64,000 nt of DNA from Epiperipatus broadwayi (lineage: Eukaryota > Onychophora > Udeonychophora > Euonychophora > Peripatidae), in contig JAQFVV010006541.1 of assembly GCA_028023455.1 (NCBI GenBank), positions 735,128-799,127 of the forward strand. The letters are read 5' to 3'. Made by a program: the position numbers and the translations under genes. The notes under the pieces are model-generated. The model ran no database searches. It was given only the letters and a program-made list of their open reading frames with translations, and was not told where the DNA came from. Below, piece by piece: positions 11,701 to 22,862 of the stretch; position 1 is the stretch's first letter; every line of letters begins with the position of its first letter.

Positions 11701-12215
11701 ATTCTCTTCCCCTTTTCTTTAAAACTTTGTATATCCTTAACTAAACATTCGTATATGTTACTATTCCACTCCAATATAATTTGACTATCTCCAGTAGCTA
11801 TATAAACTATAGCCACCATCCATTCTTGTCTACCCAATCTTATTTCAAACCACAAGTGTTCTTGACATTTAACAATATTTAAATATTTTTTTGATATAAC
11901 ACCTATACCACCACCCCTTTTTTCTTTTTCTTTTCTATTTATACCCTGCCATACCAACTGTTCCAAAATAGGTTCTTCTTCTTCTCTTATATGTGTTTCC
12001 ACTACTGCTAATAACTCAAGCTCTTCATTTTCAATTGTTTTATTTAATTCCATCCACTTTTCTGGTTTCCTACCACCTTGAATATTCAAAAACCCAATTT
12101 TAACAATTTCTTCTTTCCTAACTACTCTTTTATAAATTCTTTTAATTCTTTCTTCTCCATTACATTTATAAATTACTTTCTTACCATTAATTTTACAAAC
12201 CCATTCCTTCTCCAT
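8796..12215 (-). CDS. LINE ORF2: AP endonuclease - reverse transcriptase
   Basis: Product of 1139 residues that would nick target DNA and copy the element RNA at the nick. The N-terminal APE-type endonuclease (about 35-270) shows FLNIQG with N44, VVETH with E73, GDMNG (176-180), IDYVL with D230 and SDHN (257-260). The reverse transcriptase (about 480-800) shows GKARGLDGW, NNYRPIAVTSVLYKVFS, FIDIEKAYD (626-634), LRQGCPMSP (685-693) and FADD (732-735). A C-terminal cysteine/histidine knuckle (CKLC, then HLLIEC) lies near 1070-1100. The start ATG at 12215 precedes the whole endonuclease domain. All catalytic motifs are present and the frame is unbroken, so the copy could be functional. Similar enzymes are common in arthropod and mollusc LINEs. 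Confidence 0.92.
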   Translation of the reverse strand: MEKEWVCKINGKKVIYKCNGEERIKRIYKRVVRKEEIVKIGFLNIQGGRKPEKWMELNKTIENEELELLAVVETHIREEEEPILEQLVWQGINRKEKEKRGGGIGVISKKYLNIVKCQEHLWFEIRLGRQEWMVAIVYIATGDSQIILEWNSNIYECLVKDIQSFKEKGKRIMVIGDMNGHIEEIDDVDNKNGQLLKNFCQKVNLSIGNLLNIYEGQYTWSRNNIFHTIDYVLVEKEGINKIRKIKVFDNEEKVCTSDHNFIVIEMVSNVMENRNKSRNNSERCGWRVNDKNKLEEYKIQVEEIMEEWVGDEYKDWCKEVEKVANRVLGENIEKNKSNKKIKISKSVKERKEACREYKCAIKNKESEKDINAKWEKYLEKKKLAKIDIYRERIKLNSKLLEDINKSGRDGSKKFWNYIKRRNVGERELVLLDDEGTECSSREDLERILNSYVMNIEKMLDVNDRILENMKEYSNGNISFSENELNEVEKKLKSGKARGLDGWAAEMVMNLGYRAKVKLLSCFNKMAQNRVFPSSWSNTRVRLLFKGKGKDHRKLNNYRPIAVTSVLYKVFSYMVASKVVKWMEGNNVVGEMQGGFRLDRRIGDSLFVVTQLMDMSRNADKQLYMSFIDIEKAYDRVNRNRLWISLANLGMDEALVDIIKKLYENNYYIYQLENIESIKVKNGVGLRQGCPMSPILFVLYLSEMERAIERLGRGIEIPLIGSKGVYILSGLFFADDIFLCAEKREDMEVMLRTCARVGKEMGIKFSEEKSNIMMVNTEEREDVEFLLGDIKLSVVNRYSYLGIILSNQKNYLDEWEKKLINEAKKRKGLIKKLTVFSYNKYDVARIIWKGVAVAGLTYGNDALYVSKKILDYLEKAQREVGRHALDAEVWTAREAIQGEMGWSSFHMRDAKSKMKMFGRLQFMDNKRIAKIVFNWVMSKGQVTRWVRKVMRYAKDLDKEFISVYLYKRWDDCVKRIIECYSSKEWDKRINLLIKTRELERWRNSMESKKSLNIYRNKQNIRCELIYDNSKESSLLFKARTGSLATKEYTCKWKNMGDLFCKLCKEGIENIRHLLIECKCLKTERVHIMKLWKNKYEKSDYTESELLVFMLGLGKDKGDLDIKVIELTKIMLWKWDRADYG

Positions 12216-12310
12216 ATCTATATTTATATCAAAATCAAATTCCTTTTGCTTACTTCTTATATTCCATCCATTCTTTTTAATAATATTACAATTTAAAAAC
12301 CCACCCCCCT

Positions 12311-13090
12311 TTATAAGTTTCCCGAAAAAAATTCTTTATAAATCAAACTCCCTAAAGCTTCACTTCCTTGTTTTCCTAAATGCAACCCATCTTTACTATA
12401 TAACTCTCTCTTTCCAATAAAACAATCCCACACATCCACAAACATAACATTATTTCTCTCACACAATTTTTTCAATCTCTCATTTATAGAACATGCCCTA
12501 TCTAACAAATAACTCTTGTCAAACCTTGGTAATAATCCAACTATTCCTACTCTTCCTTTAATCATAATCAAATTCCTAATCAAATCTACATACTCATCCA
12601 TTATTCTCTCTGATGATTCTAATAAATTATTAGTCCCCACCATAACATATACATCTCTACTACCTTGTTTTTTAACTTTATCTGCTACATCCCTAATTCT
12701 AGCTCCAGGCAAACATACTCTTACATACCTACTTCTATTTTCCCTTGCAATTATATCCCCACATTCTCTAATTAGTGAATCTCCTATCAATATTGTTTCA
12801 TAATCTACTTTTTCTGCTCTATCTATAACATTTTCTAATATCTTCTGGTCCTCCTTATCTATTTCTTCCTTATCATTCCTACTCAATAATTCCTTTATCT
12901 CCTCATATTTTATCTCTAATGATTTTAATTTTACTTCTACATCCTTCAAATCATCGTATCTGGCGCCCTCTTGTGTTGATAATGAACAACTATTAATATA
13001 AGAAAAAATAAATAAATCTTTACGCTGTATCAAGTTTGTTTTGGAGCTCTCAATCCTTTTTAGGAATGGTTTAATAGGGGGCCGGTGCAA
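12311..13090 (-). CDS. LINE ORF1: SGNH-type esterase domain protein, 5' partial
   Basis: Open frame of 259 codons upstream of ORF2 on the same strand. Residues about 45-95 are rich in E, K and L and look like a coiled coil. Residues 98-259 form an SGNH/GDSL hydrolase fold: ILIGDSLIREC with nucleophile S105 (block I), a glycine in the block II region (LPGA), GTNN at 152-155 (block III) and DGLHL with D234 and H237 (block V). Such esterase ORF1 proteins occur in several CR1/L2-type LINEs and are thought to help form the ribonucleoprotein. The frame opens at a TTG (13090) and has no ATG before the esterase domain, so the true N-terminus is probably lost. Confidence 0.8.
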   Translation of the reverse strand: MHRPPIKPFLKRIESSKTNLIQRKDLFIFSYINSCSLSTQEGARYDDLKDVEVKLKSLEIKYEEIKELLSRNDKEEIDKEDQKILENVIDRAEKVDYETILIGDSLIRECGDIIARENRSRYVRVCLPGARIRDVADKVKKQGSRDVYVMVGTNNLLESSERIMDEYVDLIRNLIMIKGRVGIVGLLPRFDKSYLLDRACSINERLKKLCERNNVMFVDVWDCFIGKRELYSKDGLHLGKQGSEALGSLIYKEFFSGNL

Positions 13091-13109
13091 GGGCAGAGGG
13101 GACGGTATA

Positions 13110-15780
13110 ATATATATATATACAAAAATGAATCTACTTATTTGTTAATATAAAATTAAATGAACACAATAAAATAAATACTTATTATGATATAATTTTT
13201 TTTGAACTTCTAGTATAAGTGATATACCTGAAGATAATTTAAAACACTAAAAAAATAGGACTACTTTAAATTAAAATAATAGTAACCATTCTCCACAATA
13301 TAAGTTTAAACTTAGGAAAATTTAACTCATATTTGGGAATGTGAATTCACTCTAAAATTATACCTTTTTAAATAAAGAGAAACGAATAAATATAGTAATG
13401 ATAATGCTTAATATAAAGAAATGACCTGAATGATAATTTTATATATGGTATTTCCATAATAGCAGTATAGTTCTGATATCTATATCAAGCTACAATCCAA
13501 TAGTATCTTACTGTTTGAAACCAGATATAAATATTCAAACTCCTTATGTACAGTCTGATATTTTGTATCTATACTCAGATTATTCTTAAAAATAATTATT
13601 ATTGATTTATATGATGCTACAAGCACACAAACACTAGTTTGTATCCATGATGATATGGAAAAATATCATTTCATGAGCAAAAATTTATCTCAAAATATTA
13701 TAAATAAACAGATGCTAAAGTTATCCAGAATAATATCATGGAAAATTAAACTGATTCATATCTTAGATAAAATGATTAATCAGTCCATTATAATTACACT
13801 GCAGATTAATATGATCCCTGTACACATTCTGACATTGCTAATATTTGTACTTTGTTATTAAAATATAGATAACATCCATTTTAAAGGATAGAAATATTCA
13901 GATAAATTATGAAGCAATGAAATATTTTTGGCTACTTTTCGTTTTTATAATAAATTGTTATACCTCATAAATCTTTGATAATTACCCAGTTGATGGGTAG
14001 ATAATATGCCATTTTACTCCTGAATTTTGAGTACTTAACTATATACTTTTAAATAAATAAAATAAAATCATAAATAAAAAAAAAATAGATGTGTTTCTAT
14101 TGAAACTAATACAGGAGACTTTTCTCTATTCAACTCTGTTTATAATTTTTCCATTTACTTAATTAAAAAAACTATAATAATGCTTCAAGTTAACTCTAGT
14201 CAATTTTAAGCAGAATACTTTTAATAAAAATGTATTTGCAACAAATAAAAATAACTATTTTTAGAATTATTATATATAAGAAAAATGTATGTTTCATAAC
14301 ACAAATACTATTTTTCATTCTCACATTCATTAAACAATTTACACCACTTTTTCAATATATTACACTGGAAATATATTTTTATGCACATTTTCTTTGTATA
14401 ATATCATACAAATAAAAAGAACAAGTTTATTTAAAATATTAAACATTTAGTTGTATTGTTTATAATTTACTACTGTCAATGAAATAACAAAAGAGTAACA
14501 TATAATGACAGCATAATAATTTTATCCAAATTATATCTTTTATTATTTATATATTCTTTTTTCGTTTTAAAACGAATAAAATCAATTGACAATCTTACAC
14601 AATACAATTAATATTAAACAATTTTATATCAATATTATAGTCATCATCGAAACACAGTTCAATGTTTTATATGTTGACATATTCACCATCAAAATCCCCA
14701 TAGTGAAACTCATTTCAAATTTCTGTAGGTACAATATATATATATTGAAACAGTAAGATCTGCTTTGCAGATCTTCGTTTCACCTTTTCACATCTCTTTT
14801 TTACCCTCATACCTTAGTTTAAACCCCAATGTATCATAGTGTGTCTGCAATGCGCTTATATGCCGAAAATCCCGCCCCATTTTAAACCACGACTACAACA
14901 CTCGTGTTATATGTAATTATATAACTGATGCCAAATAAATAAAATGTTATAAATTATGTGTATGTTCACGTAAAAGAGATTTATTTAAACAGTAGGTTAT
15001 ATAGGTCGTAATTGCACACACATTGTGATATTTATTTTAAAACTTATGTTAAAATAATAAATTATTATTTAAAATTATTTTGTTTGAATCTGTTTACAAA
15101 ATATATTACAGTCGTAATATTTGTTTTTGATTTAAAATAAAATTTATATTCGTTTCTTAAATAGATTCAAATATTGAAAATTAAAAGTAAAATAGTTTTC
15201 TTTTAGATTTAAAAATCATGCCACAAATTTTCAGCTTAAAATAAATGAGGGCTGGTAAGAATAATAGCTTTAATTATTTAATGTTATAGGAGCTTATCTA
15301 GAAATACAGCAGATATCCACTTAAGGTCGTTTCTTTCAATTAGCAAAAATTTGTTTTAATTAAATCAAAGTTGTAATCCGAATGTCGACAGGGAAATTAA
15401 CAATGGAAATTAATTAAAATTTTGTTGAATTCCTTTAGACATTCGGATAGATTTAATTACAGCTGATAACTGGGCAAATTTTGGAATTTTTGTAATGCTC
15501 CAGGGCAGTTTTATTGTGTAAATTCACTATGTATAGGAGGGTTTTCTTTTGTTCTTGATTCTAGTATTATTCTAGCAATTACTTTGCTATAACTTCAATT
15601 TAGAGGATAAGTAGCTATGCAGAGAAACCTTAAATCAGATTCTCATTATCGCCTTTATCATAATTTAATAAGCTCATTTATGAACTGACCAGTGGAAGTA
15701 GCACTGAAGAAGCTAAGATTTTGGCGTAATTAATTTATAAATAATAATTTAGCGTTGCGAATGTATTGCTAATTTGCATA
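13110..15780. other. AT-rich non-coding stretch
   Basis: No gene or transposon recognised apart from the short hairpin listed separately at 14747-14781. Open frames here are short and of low complexity. Confidence 0.5.
14747..14781. repeat. Short perfect hairpin
   Basis: GAAAC (14747-14751) pairs with GTTTC (14777-14781), and AAGATCTGC (14755-14763) pairs with GCAGATCTT (14767-14775) around a TTT loop: 14 base pairs in 35 nt. It directly follows a short TA run. It could be a transposon end or a structured RNA element; no other support. Confidence 0.6.
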
Positions 15781-15838
15781 AATATGAATATCTACTTGCT
15801 ATGTCTATAATGGCCCATCTCAAGATTGTTCCACGTCC

Positions 15839-15912
15839 AGTCACGCCTCGAAAGTTTAGGCCACTGCAACATTTCTTCGTATTTCATCTAGTCACGCCTC
15901 GAAAGTTTAGGC
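15839..15912 (+). repeat. 23-bp direct repeat, 51-bp period
   Basis: The 23-bp segment starting AGTCACGCCTCGAAAG occurs exactly at 15839-15861 and 15890-15912. It lies in a less AT-rich patch (15800-16200) with no coding signal. Confidence 0.85.
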
Positions 15913-16436
15913 AAAGATGACAATTATTCGTATTTAACGGAACCAAAGCGTTTCCAAAGGGCTCATAAGCCAACCTTCTGTTCATTTAATTAAAAGGCCT
16001 CTACCATTATAGTAAGCAGATCGGTTAGGGAACCGTTTACTAGGTAATAAACCCAATTAAGAATGCATTCGAGTCGCACTTATCTGATACTATAGTTTCT
16101 AACGCATTAGATTCTGACGTTCATCTGCCGCATCTCAGTTCAGCTTCCCTAGAAAGTAACTTCGGCGTTGATCCGACCTAGAATCTGAGTTAATGCGTTT
16201 ATCTGTATAACAATTATATCACGCAAATGTCTCTATAATATGATTTTAAATATATTTATAATATAATCTGAGACTTATATATCTTAAACTTAGTAACAAT
16301 GATATAATCTTAAACCAATAATCTCTATCATTTATTCATCAATCGATCACTCTAGCTGGCTATAACTGATTTCCAATATATAAAACAGCGTGAATTAAGA
16401 CATGAAAGATGACATAAGCTTATTAAAAAGTTATAT

Positions 16437-16630
16437 ACTTTGTGATATTATTTTATAACCCTGCTCATCGCTTTGTAATATTATTTGATAACATAGAGAA
16501 TCCACTCAATGCCTTGTAATATTGTTTTATAACACTGATAATCCATTCAATGCTTTGTAATATTGTTTTATAACCTATAATCCACTCATTGCTTTGTAAT
16601 ATTTTATAACCCTGAGAATCCATTCACCTG
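16437..16630 (+). repeat. Minisatellite, about 40-bp period
   Basis: About five diverged units, each with CTTTGTAATATT followed by TTTATAAC and a variable AATCCA/CTCA part. Unit starts near 16471, 16512, 16553 and 16592 are about 40 bp apart. Confidence 0.8.
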
Positions 16631-17329
16631 CGTGTGAGCTAGCTATACACCAGTTACTATGCTTTGGTATTTATTAAATGTTATATTCAATTTATGAAAT
16701 ATAAATTTGTCTCAGTCTCATTACTTGCTCATTATCTTATGAATCACTAGTTAAGTTATATAATAGAATATGTAATAAGAGGGAATGTCTCATGTTTTAC
16801 TGCTTTGCTATTGCTGGAACGCGATCAAAGAGATATCGAGTGTAACCTCAGGCATGTCATTTGTGATGGATTGATTTGGAAGCATGAGTAAGAGAGTTAA
16901 GGTATGATCAGACGTAGGGTATTACTATCCCGACTTGGTCAGCTTTTGTTTCTCTGGCTTGAACTCTCAGTCTGTTGAGCAAATGTACAAACCCGGCCGT
17001 TACAATATTGTATTATTATTATAACTGGTTCTAGTTAATTTTAGATATAAAATGCTAGATATTGATATAGATGCAATGTAAATTGAAGCTTTAAAATAAT
17101 TCCATCACGTTAATAAAGGCAATAAAATATTTGCTAAAAAAACTTTTCTATATATTTTTAAATTATATATATATTATAACATTTTAATTGGTTCACTGTA
17201 ATAAAAGAGAGTATATAAGATACATCTAATAGTCCAAAATTTTAAAGATATAATTGGCACTAATAGTTTAATAAATAACTTTTAATAAAGACTTTAAAAG
17301 CGATTATAAATACACATTTTTTATTCATG

Positions 17330-18370
17330 ATTGTTTACGTTTTATATATCTGTATGTAATTTTAATAGTATAAAGTCTCTGTATTGCTCTTCTATTAAGT
17401 GTCCAAGTCTCAGATTCATAAGTAAGAACTGGTAAAACACATTTGTTAAAAACCTTCCTTTTCAAACATATAGGCATATTTCCTTTTAGCATCAAGTTAT
17501 TTCTACCAAAAGCACTCCAACTAAGTTTAATTCTATGATTAATTTCTTCCATTATGTTTCCATCTGTATTAATAATCTGACCAAGGTATTAATAACTGTT
17601 AACTTCTTCTAACTCATCATAATCTATCTTTATTTTCATATTTTGAGAAAATTGATTAAACATTACTTTAGTCTTTTTAATATTTATCTTTAGTCCTACT
17701 TTCCTATTTTCATTTGATAACTCCTGTAACATTTCCTGCAGCTCTAAAGCATTATTTGCAAAAACAACCACATCATCTGCAAAATATAAATGACTTAAAT
17801 AATCTCCATTTATTTTCACTCCTTTAGTTTCTCATTTTAATCCACAAAATACTTCTTGCAGCACTGCTGTAAAAAGTTTTGGAGATATGGAGTCACCCTG
17901 TCTTACACCCTTCTCAATGTTGACTTTCCCAATATCATTATGTAATCTAATTGTTACTGTTGCATTTTTATAAATATTCTTTAAAATATGACAATATCCT
18001 GGATCTATATCTTGATGGAGAGATGCATGTTGGGAGTAACAAGAAGAGATCAAAAACGCAATGTATGGGTAAGAGAACAAACAGGTGTTACTGACTTCAT
18101 TGAAAAAATTAAAAGCTTGAAGTGGAGTTGGGCTGGACATATTGCTAGAAGAGATGATAATAGATGGACAGTTGAAATCTTAAACCAGATTCCAAGAGAT
18201 TGTAAAAGATCCAGAAAGAGACCACATGTTAGATGGATGGATGAAATAAGAAAGTGTGCAGGGGTGATGTGGAGAAGAGAAGCTAAAGATCAGAGAAGAT
18301 GGATTGAACTTGGAGAGACTTTCATCCTGCAGTGGATTAATAATGGTTATTGATGATGATGATGATGAAT
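17330..18370. mobile_element. RTE-like LINE fragment with 5' inversion
   Basis: The right part (18013-18370, plus strand) is the 3' end of the RTE family also present at 48-54 kb: it encodes MERCMLGVTRRD, then WAGHIARRDD, and ends in a (TGA)n tail near 18350-18368. The left part (17330-18012, minus strand) encodes the preceding reverse transcriptase, from HQDIDPGYC at the junction through GVRQGDSISP and YFADDVVVFA out to LNRRAIQRL at the far left. In the intact element IQRL lies only a few residues before MERC. The reversed order and abutting breakpoints are those expected from twin priming. Stops and frameshifts make it dead. Confidence 0.85.
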
Positions 18371-21300
18371 TTAATAGTAATATATTTTTAAAATAATTAT
18401 AATGATAATAAAAAAATCATTGATTTTAATTTTTTATTAAAATATTTCTATGAAGCTGAGTAATAAACATCACATGACCACCACCTCTTATGTTTGTGTA
18501 TAACTGTTGTTATACCATCGATTACTCTAGCTTGCTGTGTGTGGCATATGTATAGTGAGTTTTGCCTGTTTTAAGCTGAGTAAATAAATTATTTTAAGTT
18601 TCAATTAAAATGTATGAATTCAATCAGTTTTAAAATATTTATTATTATTTTTTTTTGTATGTTAAATTTTAACATAACAAGTTATATATTACGAAATAGT
18701 GATCATGTGATATTAAGTAGATGAGAAATAACGTTCAAGTTATTGACCAATGAGAGTTAAGCACATTTTTTTGACTTGTTGGGGGGGATTTTGATAGATT
18801 TGGCAGACGATGTAAAAAGGAAATGAAACTAATAAGTAAATTAAATGGTTGTATGAAATACTGGGAAAACTCATAAAATTATAAAATATTTTATTTTATA
18901 CAACAGTAATAAGTCAATTAATCTTAATAGAATAAAAAAAAAGTGTTTAAAAGAAGCTCAACAAGATGATGGAATAATTTAAACCAATTTCTTTCTCAGT
19001 GTCACAAGTTAAAAAACTGGGAAGATCGATTTACAATTCTAATATGCTAGTCTAGGAAAAGTTGCCAGTATATATTATGGTTATAAACAGAAATATGGTT
19101 ATGGATGAAAATAATTCGTTACAAACAAAAAGTGGACAATCATTCATGTAAGAAAATCTGTTCAGTTTATCTTTACTTTAATGAATAACTTAAATGCTAG
19201 TTTAACTAATAAAAGGGATCAAACAAAGACAGGAATAACTAACCGTCATAAGATAAGAAAGAAAGGGTATAGAACTTTAATATAATGCATAACTGAGATG
19301 AAAAGGTGAAGAAAATAATTAGTGTTATCAATTAAAGTAACTTATTCTGTTCAAATTAAAAATATATTACTATTGAAGGATAGATATTTTGTAAAGCAAC
19401 ATTAATTTTAATCAAACGAATAGAACAATAAATGTTTATTCTTAATTAATAAATAAAAATATATAGGCAAGGTAAGTCTTCTATTTAATCATTATAAATT
19501 TTATTAAAGTAAGCAACGTAAATGGAAGAGAACTAATGAAGAAGAGATAATAATCGTAAATCAGATAGATTGAAAATTATATTAAGAGACTTAATTTCAA
19601 GAAACTTATTTATATTATCATAAGGAAAATAAATTTGTATTTAAACATAGGGATTAAATGAAAGATTTAAGTAAAAATGATTTTTAATCAATACTTAAAA
19701 GAATTAATATTTAAATAGATGTTTGACTTGATTGTTTGATGGCCGATTCCATTACCTTTTATAATAGTTGTGTATAAAAAATTCTGACACATAAATAATG
19801 AAAATTGTCTCAATGAGCAGCTCGTCGTGAGAGATTTCAGTAGTTACTGCATCATTTTAAAAATATTGGGCAGATTCTTGGAATCGCTAGCAAAAATAAC
19901 AGTTTAAAGTCCTAATGTGCAAAGAAGTATTGGTTATCACATTAAAATATGTGAGATGGAATCGCAAGGGGGGGGTAACTTTTTTTTTCTTTGGATCTTA
20001 TTTTAAATAATTGCCAACATTGGCTTAGTTGTTAAGTTATATGATTGTATGTATTATATTTTAATATTTGTTTTAAGTTAATACTTTTAAAAGTTACACT
20101 TAAGATGAGAATGTAAGGAGCATGAAGACAAGAGAAGATTGGAAATGGGGTAAAATAATACTTTAAGTTTTATTGTAAGGTAACAAAAATTTAAATTAAT
20201 TTATTGTATGCTTTAGTGTATGAAATAATTAATAATCAATGTACTGTCATGATAAAGAACCAAGAGATGGTAGTTGTAATACTACTAATAATAAAAAAGT
20301 ATGATGATGAAATTAAAAAAAAAAAACAATATGAAAGGATTAAATGTGGGAAGGATAAAAGTAGATAATAAACAAAAAGTTTTGATCTCAGTTTTAATCA
20401 AATAAAGTAAACATTGATGGTTGTCAAGTTATATACTTTGCTTTGTAACACATCATCATTAGAGTAGTAAGAGAACAATTAATGGAAAGATAATATTGTA
20501 ATATTGTTATGCTGAAATATAGTAATGATGGATGCTAGCAATACCTTTTTAGAGTTAGATAAGTTATCATTCAAGGATATAATGAATGTGTTTAAATTAT
20601 ACTTTCCTGAAGAACTGATGGGAAAAGATAAAGAAGTTAGTCTATGTGACACCCATTTATGTAGTTTAGATATCATAATGTGAGGAATTTCCATAAAATA
20701 GGGGTGTTAAGATCCATAAGAGCTTAATGTAAAGGCCTCGATATTAAGGTAGCATCATTAAGAGAAAATAACTACTTGCCATGAGAGCACATCTTATTTA
20801 AAAGGACAAGAAGACCTCCATTTCATATTTGTAGTATTTTACTGTATTAAAAATCAGTTCCTTATCTATGGATTTTTTAAATAATAAAGAAAAGTAAGGT
20901 AAGCATCAAATATAGTTGATTGTATTGTAATGTCTTATCTAAGGTAGAGAAAGTTGTTCAATATGAAATTGAAATAAATGCAAACAAATGTTGTAATACT
21001 TAAGTAATTGTTGAATTGATACCAGATCATTGATGAAAATAAAGAAAGGATGAGTGGAATGAATTAGTATCAAGGGATGGTTTAATCTTGGTTTCATTAC
21101 TTATGCTAATCTTATAATTTTTATATTATAAAAACTAACAATATAACTATAAAGTTTAAGTATAGTTGTTAATAAAATTTGCATGCATACAAACATGTCA
21201 AAATTAATGGAAGAATTGTATTATATGGAAGGAATTAAAAGAGTAATATATTGTGTAGTTAATAAAAGTAATTGGAAATTGAACCCACATTTAAGACTTA

Positions 21301-22639
21301 TAAAACCTTAGCAAGAAAGAAATATATGTTAACAATAACTGAATGGAAATTGGAATAATAAAATATATTGATGTAATTTAAGTTTTATTTCTAAGCAGCA
21401 TATGGAAGGAAGGTATTGTTCTCATTGATGTAAATAATTGTAAAATGTTAATAATATTATGTTTCATATTTTTTTAATAATATGTAATAGTTAAAATTTT
21501 TGTTAGTGATTATTATTTGTTTAAATAAATAAATATTTTGATATAAATGTAGACTAATGGCTTTATTTCTGCTCAGAGTTATTTTCATCACAGTCATATT
21601 GAACTACATAAACTATGGGAAATATTATAAAGAACAAAAATTGATAAATTTTTTATTAAATTAAATTATAATTACTTAAATGATAGTATTTAAGAGCATC
21701 ATATTTTTTAGCTGGAAAGAGTCATATCTTTAAAGTCACCTTGAATTTTTTATAAAATTAAATTGATTTCATTTTTAAAAATAAATTCAGGATAGTATAT
21801 GAGTTTAGCAGAGAGATTGGTATGGGAATACCTCAGACAGTTTACATTTTAAGTTAAGAGGAAATGTAAACAGTGTAAGTTTATTAATTAATTTACTGAA
21901 GTTATTAAAAGGGAAAGTTATTTTGATTAATAAATATAGTTTATGATGATCATAAAAGTAGTTTACTTTATAATTGGTATTTATAATTATATTAATTGTT
22001 GGAAAATATGGTAATAAGCAATAATTTGGAATTTCTTATAGTTGTTAAAAAGATATGCTAATTTTAAGAAGATGATTTAAATTGTATTGTAATGTTAGGT
22101 GGGATTATTATTAAAATAGTTGGATCTTAGTAAAATCCCTCTTAATATTCAATTATCTTAAATGGAGGAATTATTGTTTTATTGTATAGGAATAATTAAG
22201 GACCTTCAGATATACATAAGGTAGTAGTGGTTATTATAAAGGATGTTAGAATATGGATTTTTTTTAGGTAATTGATTTATATGCCATTGGGAGGTATATT
22301 TTGTGTTTTATTAATGTTAAAACCACTCTATTGTAACTGACTTTTAAATCTACCTTAGATATTATGCAATAGATATTTATAGTCAATTATTGAGTTTCAT
22401 GAATTAATGTTTTTATATAATTATTGTTTAATATTTGAGCTAGGCTAAAGATAGGATCCAGTTGTGTAGTGAATATGTGGAGAGTCAGGGCGGACATACA
22501 GTTATTGCTGTTATATAAAAAGACATTTTATTTTACATTGTGTGATTTGTTTATATATATATATATTAAGAATGTTCCTTATAAAATCATTGAAAATATA
22601 AAGATATGAATTAATCATAGTGATTAAGTATTCATTTTA
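18371..22639. other. AT-rich, strongly decayed non-coding stretch
   Basis: No gene recognised. A 52-codon open frame (20525-20683, plus) starting MMDASNTFLELDKLSF is the only frame with protein-like composition; it has no recognised domain and may be a decayed retrotransposon gag piece. A run near 20740-20815 with GGTAGCAT and ACAAGAAGACC recalls mitochondrial 16S rRNA but is too short and gapped to call. Confidence 0.4.
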
Positions 22640-22652
22640 TATTTTAGATCAG

Positions 22653-22862
22653 AATATATAAAATGCGCTAACACGCACAAGCACACAAAGGTAAAAACAA
22701 ATAAAGCAAATATATATTATTTTAATATATATTCATTAAATGGCTAAGTGCTTTCAAGGTTCAAGCCCTCGCCATTTAATGAATAGATATTAAAATAATA
22801 TATATTTGCTTTATATGTTTTTAGCTTTGTGTGCTTGTGCGTGTTAGTGCATTTTATATATT
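22653..22862. mobile_element. Palindromic insertion with 14-bp target duplication
   Basis: Two 92-bp arms (22653-22744 and 22771-22862) are inverted copies with about four mismatches, around a 26-bp loop. The loop contains GGTTCAAGCCC, a B-box-like motif. The direct repeat TATTTTAGATCAGA occurs at 22640-22653 and 22901-22914, so the inserted unit is about 22654-22900. A 14-bp duplication is typical of LINE-mediated insertion, not of DNA transposons. It may be a SINE-like foldback. Confidence 0.75.

Larger units (their letters stand above)
8675..13104 (-). mobile_element. Nearly intact two-ORF LINE (esterase ORF1, APE/RT ORF2)
   Basis: Non-LTR retrotransposon on the minus strand. The order 5' to 3' is ORF1 (13090-12311), a 95-bp spacer, ORF2 (12215-8796), a short 3' UTR of about 90 bp, and an ATCAC-type simple-repeat tail near 8675-8705. 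The 5' boundary is probably at about 13104, where the sequence turns into a TA run. ORF1 has no ATG in its first part, so the element is likely 5'-truncated. ORF2 has no stop or frameshift, unlike every other element here, so this is the youngest insertion in the window. An SGNH-esterase ORF1 is known in CR1/L2-related LINEs; the exact clade was not determined. Confidence 0.85.

Noticed and set aside
20740-20815. Resemblance to mitochondrial 16S rRNA (AAGGTAGCAT and ACAAGAAGACC motifs)
   Set aside because: The two motifs are only about 57 bp apart and the sequence between them does not match; could be chance in AT-rich DNA.
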